From the NCBI GenBank assembly GCA_921293015.1, contig OV121097.1, positions 13,083,940-13,147,939 on the forward strand: a stretch of DNA of 64,000 nucleotides, given 5' to 3'. A program made the position numbers and the translations under genes. The notes beneath the pieces are model-generated. The model was not told the origin of the DNA. It did not search any database and worked only from the letters and a program-made list of their open reading frames with translations. Within the stretch, counting starts at the first letter, position 1; each line of letters opens with the position of its first letter. The DNA comes from Phorcus lineatus. Lineage: Eukaryota > Mollusca > Gastropoda > Trochida > Trochidae. Shown in pieces: positions 23,901 to 35,900 of this stretch.

Positions 23901-26900
23901 ACCTTCTGGGACTGGTAGCGGACGGTTTCCTCTGTGGCAGCTAGAGTGTTCTCCACTTGCTTGATTTGTTCCTGTGCATCTTTCAGCTGCCTCTCAAGGA
24001 TCAGAGGATGATGTTCATGGGATGAATTGGAGGTCATAGGAGCTCTTTGCTTTGGCCTTGGGATCTGAGACACTTTTCCTCCACTTTTCACCGATGTGCT
24101 GCTACTGCTCTGGGATGCAGAGTTGACTCCACTTGAAGAAGCTCCATCTATCATATCAAGATTTGAAGCATCCTCATTCCAGGTCTGTCCTTTCTTGCTC
24201 TGATCAAAGGAAACTTGCCTTTGACCTGCTAGAAGCTTTCTTGATTTCTCCAGCTCTGATTTGAGAGCTTCAATCTCCCTAGCCATATCCACAATGAGAG
24301 CTGGGTTGAACCCTGACGGATAGTCCTCACTCTGACTACTGAGGTTGATCTGTTTCTTTAGGAGGTCATTAGCTTGTCTCACATCTTTCAGTTGAACCTT
24401 CATTCTATGTACTTCATTCTCCAGATCATTCAGATATGGCAGGCTGCTAAGGTCAAGCTGGGCAGTCTGGTCAAGGCCAAGATGAGATCTTAAGACCTCG
24501 TTCTCCTTGGACCTTCTCTCTAGTGATGACCTCAACTCCTGGACCTGTTTCTGCATCTGCTGAAAGTCGGCCATCGTTGGATCAGTATCATTCCGCCCAG
24601 GAATCTCTCGCACAGCACATTCTCCAAACACCTGGTCCTGAAGCTCATGGTTCTGTTTGAGAGCTCCAACAAGATCCTCCTGAAGCTGTTGAACAAGCTT
24701 CCTCAACATAGAAGACGACATCTTGGAGAGAGACTCTGTGTCTATGCCAGAAGCTGCTGTGCCTAGACCTGACGATAGTGAACTGTTTGGCGACACTAAC
24801 TCATTGAAGGATGCAATGGGCGAGGTTTGTGCATCATGGAAGTTTATATGGGGAGATCTCTTCAGTGAAAGATTCTTTGTTTTGGGTGAGAAACTTTCAT
24901 AACCATTTGGCAGATTATTCTCAGACTCTGATGATGGTGTGAGAAGACCAAGAGATATGCTCGGATCTACACTTATGGGAGATGTGTGGACATTCTTGTA
25001 TTGACTGTACTGAGGGGAAGTGCCTGTGGATCTACTGTGAGTCTGGACACTAGGGAATGGCGAGGTCTGGACACTGCGCTGGTCTGGTCTTGGTGATGTT
25101 CCTACACAACGTGAGTTGGTCACTGGCTTCTGTCCATTATGAAGATGTCTGTCAGATCCGCCAGATATTTCATGGTATCCACTTTCCCTCTGGCTGCTCC
25201 TAGATCTGACATGGGATTCAAACTCGGGTCTCGCACCTCTCTCCCACTCTGGGCTACTGTCAGAGTGTCTGTGATAGTGTTGGTTGTAAGAGTTAGTGTA
25301 GTTCACTGGAAATAAAAAAAAAAGTTCGGTATTATAGCTCTTTCAATGATAGCCATTACTCAACATTATCAAATTCTCAACCACAAATTTCAGTAAAACA
25401 AATGTCAACAAGAGAATGAGAATGAAAAATCTTTGTCTAATTCGTATCATCGTACCTAAATCAAAAGCTATTATTACTTTATATTATATTCTGCTAACTA
25501 TAGTAAAGTGTCGCAAACCTTTTTAGCATGCAAAACATTAAATGATGAGGATAAACCATATGCAGAAAATTTGAATATAAATCTTTTTATTCATCATTTC
25601 AGAATAACTCACCAACACCAGGGTAGCCTCCCCCAACAGAAGCTGAAGCTTGAGCACTAGACAATCCAGGATGCCCTTGACCAGGAGAATGACCATGTGC
25701 TTGTCCTTGACGTGCTTGACCAGGATAGGTCCCAGCAATAGGATTTTGCCCTTGAGGACTTGCAGGTGCTTGACCAGAGATAGATGTTTGAGCTTGACCA
25801 GGTGATCCTGATCCTTGTCCAAGATGTGTTTGACCAGAATGTTCCTGTCCTGGTGCTGGTGCTTGTCCCGAAGTAGATCCGCTGATCTGGTGCTCAAGGA
25901 CAAGTCTAAGGTTGTTGTTGCGCTCCACTCCTTCTTGAAGCTGTTGCCGCAGAGCTTGTACTGCTGCTAGCTCAGTGAGGAAGGCGGCCGACTGGTTCTG
26001 TGGAGCCTCTCTGTAACAAAGGAACATTGCATGCATGGTTATTTAGATCACTTTTTATAATGCATATTGTAACTTAAGTGTTAGAGAAATTTCCTCATGC
26101 ACCCTATCTCAGCTTGCAAGGCAGACCAGGCAAAAATTCATATCAGGGAGGTGGAACCAGAGGTAGGTAACATATATATCAACCATTTCATGTCCCATCC
26201 TGTATCAGTCCTCGACCAATTTCAGCACATAACTTAAGCTCTCAAAGTTGCTAAAGGCGGTGATATGAAATTACATATAATACAATCTTTAAAAATAGCA
26301 AAAAAAGAATTGTATGAAATTACAAAGACAATTTAATTTTAGAAAATTCTAATCCCTATTTCAAATACGAGCATCAAACACAAATCAAAAGAAACCTTGA
26401 CTAATTTATCAACAACTCTGATGTCTGATACAAAAGGCCTGACAAGTCACAGGTGAGGTATGTGAGAGAGGAGATAATAAAATATGCATGCGTTCTTGTA
26501 ACAGTACACCTGTATTGTAATTCACACCTGTCTGTCTCAATCTCTTTGTTGCACTTACAGTGACCCTACACTGATGTACGTTCTCCTCCTCTGAAATAAG
26601 TCTTCAGACATTTCATGAAATCTCATTTCTGTAATACTACCACAAATATCTAATATTATAATACATGTTCTCTTTATCACAACAAATTCTGAGATAACTT
26701 TTTGTATTCTTAATTGTTTAAAGATTTTACATGTGTTACACATACAGATGCAGGTTTGATGATCTGGTGAATAGCCATCTTTCCCTGCATGGGTTTCATT
26801 TGCACCAGTCTCTTTTCCTAGCTATTCTAAACGTTGCTGCCAACCCGTCAAAATGTGTGTTTTCAGTGCAATGCCCTGTTCGGTGTAAAGTTGCAATTCT

Positions 26901-29900
26901 TATATGACTTTGAACTATCAAGATTCGCAGCAGCTCAGTCTGATTAAAATCGACCCTGTTCCGAGGAATAAAAGTTTCAAAATATTGACTCTATCGAGAT
27001 TCGAACTCTATCTGTCTAGGCCATCCTCTCCACTGGGTCTGACCGCACCCTACTGTAGCGCACGTGCCGACACCAGTTTAGCGCAGACAAAACCTAGTCG
27101 ATAGCGAACCAATCACATCATCGCGTTTAAAATAAAGATAGCGGCGATCAAGGTTAACGAATGGTAAATGGGAGTTACTTGCCCCTAGCTACTGATACCG
27201 AATGCTTTTGCCGCACGCATTGTGATTGGTTAGCTTAGTTTACGCAAGAACGTGCGCTACAGTAGGGTGCGGTCAGACCCAGTGGAGAGGATGACCTAGA
27301 CAGATAGAGTTCGAATCTCGATAGAGTCAATATTTTGAAACTTTTATTCCTCGGAACAGGGTCGATTTTAATCAGACTGCGCAGCAGCTCAGACAACAAG
27401 CATAGAAAACTATGGGAAAGACAGCAAGGCCTATCTTCGCAAGTCATAAGGCCATGAGTGGGAAGATATGGTGGATAGACAGAGAATGTAATTTTTCTCA
27501 AGAAACATCACCATGAAATGTTAATAAATATTGCTGAGACAATTCATATTTACATTTACTGGTAATTCTTATCATTAAATGAACTACAATCAGAACTTTC
27601 AATTTCCACAAAAAAATTTCAATGAAACTTCAAACTCACAACATATCTGCAACAGACAGACGATCAGGGTTTTCTTTTCAAAGGAACAAAGACATTAAAC
27701 TAATTATCTTCTCCCATAAAGCAATAAACTGAATCATTTACAACAAAGCAAACCGACTGCAGGCAGAGGACAAACAATACACTAAATGTTATCTTCCCAC
27801 ATTATGTGATGTTTAACTCGTATATCACATTTCTTTAACCCTTAAAACTCTCAAAAATAATTTTATCCTTCAACAAAAAAAATGTTATATTTCATTTTCT
27901 TTAACCTTTCAACTATAACAAAAAAAACCAAACCTTTGCCATGTCTAAAGAAAATAATATAACATACCATTTTTTACTTTGATACTGAATCTATCTCCTT
28001 TTGAATTGTTGTTCACGAGTATAATCTCTTTACCACTTCAAAATTGTTTAAAATGAACACAAATGAATTTGCTTAATTTATTCACATCCATGAATATTCT
28101 AATTACAAACAAATTCAACTCCTCCCACCTGTCATAAAACTACATAGCGATTTCTTCTAACAAATTAAAAAGGGCTTATCTTGGCAATATATCATAACCT
28201 CAATATGTGGTCAACAGGTCAAATCAAAGGCATAGGCATATCTATGTAAGCGTTGCATGTACCGAAGACGTTAATTACTAAAGACTTGACAAGCTTAACC
28301 AATATATCCCCTAATGACCCTTGAGCCAATACCCTCGTATCTTTTTCGTCTCTAAATACATTACTACTCAGATATGGTGGGCGAATCAATGATAGGAACA
28401 TTTTATCTACAGGAAAACCATTAGAATATGTATATGGCTTATTGCATGTCATTCAACAATCACACTTGACCATTCAATGGCAGAACAATTGATGAGCTAA
28501 AACCCTATCTATGCTTACACAAAAACATGAATGAACAGGTGTCTAGTATGTAATCATTTTGACAAATCTCTAATATCACAATCGTGTTCTGTAATATGTC
28601 AATTCAATACAATTGGCTGTATTTGATTTTTCATGGTGTCAATGAACTACATTTAGAATGCATTTTGTAGATATAAATACATATATTGAGCTGGTCCTGA
28701 AACATGGTTTAAAAAAATAGAACACATGTTTGTGACAAAGTTATGAAATTGGGGAAAATATGCTCTCAAGTAAATATTGTCTTTGTCTCAAGAGTTTACT
28801 TAGATCTGATAATCTCCGCATATAAGAAATCTATGTCATTACTTTCTTTAAGACGTCACATCAATGTCGTTGGGGAACAATATATTAATAAAACCTTTCT
28901 ATCTTAAAATAAACATAAATTTTCATGCCAAATCAACAACTTAGCCTTTCATTCAAACATTACAAAACACATCTAATTATTTTCATAACCATCACAACAA
29001 AAGGACTAACAGGTGTGAGAATCTTTGGAATAAACATCTATCACTTATCATGTCTCGAAACATCTAGAAAAGCATTAGAAGCTAATTTTCAGGCAGGGCG
29101 CACATTTCCACCTAATCATGAGGGTAATTAACTGTGTTTGCCAGGGTTAAGTTCACAACTATCTGGCTTGTCTCCTTCAGAAGACACCGCTCATGTGTAG
29201 AAGTCAACTAGACTGATTGATTAATCACAGCAGGACATGATAGAATAAATCAAAGTACATAATGATCCATGAAATCTGTAGCTTTGACTTAGATTTGCAA
29301 GTTAACTTATTGAAAAGATGACCATTATTGATATGAGGAAAAAAGCTAGGGGAGGTAATTTGTGTGAACCATCTATGTGATCACCACCATGCTTCTTTTA
29401 AACTTCATGTGATTGGTCTCGTAATGCCTGGGTAAACTGGTACAAAACATGCGGGCATCAGGGCTGTTGTTAGACCATTGTTGAGAGGAAACACCTGATG
29501 GAATGAGTTCATATCCCGCTAGAGTAAATGTTTTACATCCTTAATTCCTCAGAACGCGGTCCATTTTCATCAGACTGCTAAATTTTACCATCGGCAGAAT
29601 TAAAAAAAATTCTAATGAAAATTTGCATCAAATATACAGATATACATATACCTGTTCAACAATGAAGCTGCCTTTTGGGATTAAAAATTCAAACTTCATA
29701 CCTCTTGATCCAAAGATGAACGCCAATCAGTGCACTAGTTGTCCACCCCTGTCAGTAAGGACCAGCAGTGTCAGTTTTGACAGGTGAAAACCATGACTAC
29801 AAACTGTCACTTCGTAAGACCTGGGCTGGATTTATGTAAATCCTTGATGAGCTGCTACAGATACCACGTCAATCCTTAACAAGCATAGATCAGATAGCTC

Positions 29901-32900
29901 AAAGATCCAAACCTCAGACTAATTCCTGTATCAATCAAACACTTGGGGATTCTTTGGATACGCGGAATGTTACTTCTCGCTCAACAGATCACAAAATTAG
30001 TAATATCCTTTATCAAGCAAGATGATTGTTACACCTACTATCAAAGTAGCAAAGAAATAAAGAAATTATCTCTTTTTAAGATAACCTTCAGTATAAATCA
30101 TGCAAAGACTGTGTTTTTAAAACATTTGAAGAGAACATTTATCCTTACATTTTCTACTATCACCTGATAAACAGAAGTTAAAAGATGAAAAATATTGTAG
30201 GTAAATCAGGTGACTGAACTATCATTTTGATAACATATGAAAAAGAATGGGGGAAAAAGTACGAAAATATTAAATTGAAGAAACATAATCACTGGTTAAC
30301 TGAAAGCAAATTTCCATATATCGTCCATCAAGATTACAGCTCAACTCAAAATTTCAAAAATAAGAAATAATTCATCAATTCTTACTTGTGATAAAACAGG
30401 CCAACATCTTGTACATGTCTCCCTTTAAGACTGTTTGCCCACTCAAAGCTATCCTACCATATGTGACCAGGCGTCAACCTTTAGCCCACGGCAGGGGCAC
30501 TAATCCTGCTCCTACACTCAAAGGTACGTAGTGTTAAGGAGATTATCGCCCTACATTGAACTAACTTCCACTCTTGCCTCACAATCCCCTTGTAATGGGT
30601 GCTTATAGAGGGTATAAGTCAAATGAGCCGTTATGTTGCCACCAATGCCGCCGGGCTGATTGCTGTTGTTTGTGTGGGTCATTTACATACAAACAATGTT
30701 TGCCGAGAACTATAGGAGCAAAATTCTCACACCTGGGAAAGGACTCAAAAACAGCAAAAGATAGACAAGTTAACATGGCATAGTCGACATACCCTTTGAG
30801 ACACTGGCATAATATTGTCAGCAGAAAATTGTTTTGAACACTTGATATTTTAAGGATTTTAAGAATGATCAACTCCTCTGTTTTCACACTGGCATGAAAA
30901 TGGAATAAATAGGTCTTAACCCCAACAAGGCTTGTGAAAATAATCACATCATCTATAATATCTGCTTCTTATAAAAAAACTTGTCTATATTTGCAGTCCA
31001 AGGAGATTTGACCATGATGTTATTTTCATGTACCATCTACAGAATTACAATACATCATCTTAAATATATCTAGGCTGCAAGTTGCATATATAGCTATCAT
31101 TTAGAAATCTCCGTTAAGAAATGTTTTCCAATAATAAAAAGTCATTTTTCAAGCTTGTGACAAAGTTTGGTAACCTTATGAAAACTTTCTGCGCTTGTAA
31201 TTTCATTACCTGTGTTCAAAGAAATTATTTTTCATTTTGTTTTATCACATTATCAAGTTACGACAACTCTTACTATAATATTACAAGATCAACTTATCAT
31301 CTATTGTTCAGCTGGTAGTAATAGTTAAGCCAATAAAGAGGTAATGTCCCTATTATCTACACCGTGTGTGTTTATCTCACTACTTCCACGCGTTGTTGTG
31401 CAAGACACAATCAGGATTTCTGCCGGTTCAACAAGCTGAGATAACACAGGCTAAAAGGATTTGTCTAACTATGCAACCACAAACCTGAAACTACCTGGCA
31501 AAAACACTTAGGCTCACTCAATGAATGTCAATGAATAAACAGCGATGAAATTTACCTTTAATTAATGTTCCAATGAAGCATTTTCTTTTTGTCACATATT
31601 ATAAATATATATATATATATAAATTTAAAAAAAAAAAAATATCAATTCACTATTCCAAATTCTTCTTTTAGTGATATGATAGTTTATTTCTGTCAAAGAG
31701 GCCACAGGCCCATAGGACATTACATACATAACATTTGCAAAATATATATGTTTCTTTTAGTGATATGACAAACAGAAAGACCAAAACAGGAGCCAGGTAA
31801 ATCCTTGGTTTACACATTTAAAAGAAGGCCATCTGAGGGTTCATAGTGAAAGTGAGTTTGACCCTGTTTTACAGAACATCACATCTCTATGCTGTTGTGT
31901 AACTGCATGGTAAAGCCTGCAACCTTAGTATTCAAATACTGCTGTGAAACCTGTCGGCTCGGGCTAAGACATCAATAAGGATTGTCCTAGTTCTCTGTTC
32001 TTTTTTCCAAGAGGTGGATAATCCATCATTAATATATAAAGTTATTTAGATACATTAAAGTTTTGTAGATACATACTATGGGATAGGATTCCCGTCAGAC
32101 TTCTAAATCCAAATTTGAATCGTTATCCAGAAGTGGCAAGATATTCCAGGTATATAATCATCCATGCCTGGAGACTTGGAGCTTTTAGGTATATCAATGT
32201 CGAACAATTCCTCCCAATTCACATAATTCCTTTTCAGACCCACTTGGTTTTTGAGCTTGTCAAAGTCAGTGGAGATTCTGTCAGTCATGAATGAACTCAG
32301 ACCCAAGGCATTAAGCACTCAAACATGTCCTTTGCAAAATAAATCAAGTCAATTGATGTCTTATTTAAACACAAATCCTCTCGTGACAAAATTTCGGCTG
32401 ATAAAGGCCGGGTTAAGACAATTGGTTCAAGACCTGCACAAGCTTCAAATATGCAATGCTTATAAGATTTCAAGGGTCGGTGAAGCACGGCTTTGAAGAA
32501 AGACGACAAGTCAACCGAGGCAGATCAGTTTCGATATGAAACGTTCTCAGTTTGCGTGATCAGAAAACCGTGTGATTTTATCAGCAATGATGTCTCAATT
32601 TCATGAATGCCACGACATTCAACTCATCATTTATCATTCAAGACCTGACCGAGAGCCATTAATTATTGAATTTCCACTCAGATGAGCCAATATGTGTTTT
32701 ATAACCTGCATGTCAAATAACCCTTCACTGAGTGACATAATGATCCCGATATTGACAGCAATTGACGATAATACATTTCAATATGTCAATCAAAACCCAT
32801 ATTTCATTAAAGCAAGATATTGTCTGGTAAGACGGTTCATTTGATATGAGGTAAATGGGTATTTATGTCAATCAAAACTCCCATTTTATTATAGTAAGAT

Positions 32901-35900
32901 TAAGTGTCATAAAATTATTTATCAGGGTGTTGGAAATTGCTAAGATGTTAATTGACCACCTAGTAACTTAGTCTTGTATGAGAAATAGGTTAACAATATT
33001 TAATTTAATAGGTTGGGGGAAATCAATATATTGGTAATAACAAGTCAAACGTTCCTTCTCACTGAAATCTTTCAAACTTGACATGTGATTGAAAATGTTC
33101 AATATACTTTTCTTATTACTAGGAGCCAAAATTGTTTTCTCCTCTAAATACATTTGAAACAAAGATGAAGTTATGATTTAAAATATGACATAATTAAAGG
33201 GGCAGTAGCAAGTTTTTTTAGACAATAATGATATAAAGATATAGACAATAAAGACATACACAAGATAAAAGTCATCAATTGGAAGACAAGGTTTTTTAAT
33301 CAAAAGAAGCAATTCTAAAACAAACATATCATGATCAGATAAGTTACCGGTATGCCTTTCCATTTCCCTTCCTCAAATGATTAAAAAGTGTTCACACCCT
33401 AATGGCGGCCAATGATTTTTGCTTGGCACTTGATAAATTCTTCTGCTGCTATGGATGACCGGGTCGAATAATAAAGTCAAAAGTCGCTAAATTTAACATC
33501 AAAACTTATATAATAGATAATTATTATGCCGATATTCAACGATCAGAGCTTACCTGTGAAATTTCCCAGGTAGAATATCACAAAACCAAATGAATCAGCC
33601 ACTCTATACTAATCAAGACTAATTGCTGGATAAAGGTAACCAAACTCCTCACACAGCCAATATATATATACTTGAATCATCCCTAAATTCCACAGACATT
33701 AACCCTGTGAGGAGCTGAGTGAGCTCTCTGCAGGGAACAAAGCTTGATGGCAGATAAACGATTGGGAGACAATCAGACGAATTATGTTTCTCCGGCTGGT
33801 TAATCTTCTAAAACATTTCAAGATGACGTTGATAGGCCAAGACTTGAGCTCCGAGACCAGGGGGGCTATAACTATGTCAAAGTCTCGTGGCATTTTGAGG
33901 GTTATAGTTCATATTCAATCATGCAAGTAATTTCTGCAGGATCTATAAATCAAATCGGGTACGTAATCATCAGCTTGTCTTTTGCTCGAAGGAAAAGATA
34001 CATATCTCTAGAGTTGCATATAAATGTTCTGTAGTACCATGTTTATTTGTCTACAAGTTTTTATGCAGAGAATAAACACATTTTATGTCATTTATAGTAC
34101 ACATGCGTTACCCACAAAATACTTTCTAACAAATCGTTATGAATTTAGAAGTAAATGGAAATTGTTAACTTGCATGCAAATGAAAACATTTTATCCAAGA
34201 TGGGGGTGTTCTCATGTTTCTTATATTCCACATCTAATGTAGTTGTGTGTGCTTTTATGTAAATATTCAAACAAATTTGATTTAATGATAGCTCATCTAA
34301 AAATTGGTCAGCTCAATTTCTGAAATTTTGCTTTCAGTCTTGACAAAGAGAGGAGGATACTTGATGGATTGAAAGTTTTTAATACTACGTTAGGAAATGA
34401 ACTTTCCTTACATCATTTTCAAGCACAACAATGACAAAGGGACGTGGACTTAAACAGTGCATTGATAGAAGCTTACTTCTTAGAATGCCATTCAAAGAAG
34501 TTCTCTTTTGCGTATGAAGCTGTAGACTCATAAGTGGGATTAGGCCCTGGTCCATTTGTTCAAAAGCAGAGTCTGCTAACCTGACATTCTTCTGACTGCC
34601 TGTTTTAGCATTTAAATAAGTAAAATTACACATATGACATTGGTGAACTGCTACTATTGCAGTTCCAAAACTTATTTATCAAAACATAATTATGAGTGAT
34701 GAAAATAGTGTCATACAAATTAATGTATTTTTAACATTTGGATATACAGAGTCTGCCCATATATTGTTCTCAAAAGCTTCAGCCCAGGACACAAGGTATT
34801 TGTCCACTTCACTACATTCATTGAAAAAGTTGCCATTGTTGTGGTTGGATGTTTTTGGCTTCAAAGAGTGACCTAAAGATTTTAATCTATGTGTGATTAA
34901 GTGTAGTGTCCAATAGACCATTACAGTCTAACTCAAGAATTCTGGGAATTAATGTTAATTACTACAAACTTGACACTCCAGAAATCACATTCTCTATCCA
35001 AAGAGGTATCTCAGTTACAAATTCCTTTACTAACCTCTGTCCTAATATGGGCTGTTCTCAGTCTAGAAATGCAGAAGCCTAATTGGTTGCAGTTGTGCAA
35101 TCTGCAAAGCTGTTCCAAAGTCATTATCTTTGAAATGCCTCACGTCTTTCATTTCTACTCTTCTAGGAAAACTCAACTTTATTTGAATGTGCCAAGTGCA
35201 CATCTAGCCTTCTTTTCAGAACATAATTGCCGTAATTTCTTTGTATAGGGATTGGTAACAACACAAAATTGTCCATGACTCTGGTTTCTCACTGGCTGAA
35301 ATAAAATATTCAATAGCAAAATAGGGAGTCAACGAGGTGAGATGAGGTGATTTGGGATTCTTTCAAGATTATTTCCCTTATTACAGCTGCTAGTATTTTT
35401 ACAGAGAGAAAGACAGGAACACTATTGTGGCTATGCATTGCAGTGAAACCTGCCAGCAATGGCTGATCTAGGGAACCATGGGTGGTAGTGTGCTAAGACT
35501 CAGTGTGCCAGTGGAGCAACTCCAAACTTCTTTATCTGAAGGAACATACGCTAGCCACTGCGCTATCCCACCCATGGAAGTCAAAGAAGGATTAACGGAA
35601 TGTCATAAGTCAGTTAAAACATGAATTTCAGTAGTGAGAATACTTGGCCATAAAGATGTATGGGGTAATCATTTGAACTCAATTCATGGAGTTATCTCTC
35701 TGAAAAGAAGATGAAGACAGCAAAACCACTTGAATTTTGAACACAGCATAGTCACGTCTACCAAAGAAAACCTACTGTGTAGATGAAGCTAAAAAAAAAA
35801 CTTCAACCTCTACATATATCTGAATATTAGTGATGTTATCAATATGATTGTGTAGGCTTTTCTGCACAGAGGGCAACTTTTCTTTGGTAGGTGTGAGACC

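Larger units (their letters stand above)
12533..25612 (-). other. Introns of the C-terminal half of the CDK5RAP2-like gene
   Basis: Introns of 0.2-2 kb between the exons listed. The longest (13135-15185) is AT-rich with no exon signal. The intron at 16337-17266 holds the palindromic element; the intron at 22106-22806 holds a SINE-like fragment (about 22231-22360); the intron at 21708-21954 holds a short TA tract. Confidence 0.75.

Noticed and set aside
25538-25903. Second minus-strand frame over the 25613-26010 exon (Leu/Val/Lys-rich)
   Set aside because: Alternative frame of a low-complexity exon. Splice phases support only the Gly/Gln-rich frame.
28219-28452. 77-codon minus-strand frame in the large intron
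   Set aside because: Looks mildly protein-like but has no splice sites with phase matching the host gene and no recognised family.
33699-33893. Possible alternative first exon (MPRDFDIVIAPLVSELKSW)
   Set aside because: The donor-like end after CACAGG gives phase 1, but the next acceptor (26010) needs phase 2.
34385-35250. Cluster of short frames suggesting a decayed transposon
   Set aside because: No reverse transcriptase, transposase or integrase motif seen, no TIRs or target duplication found; evidence too weak.
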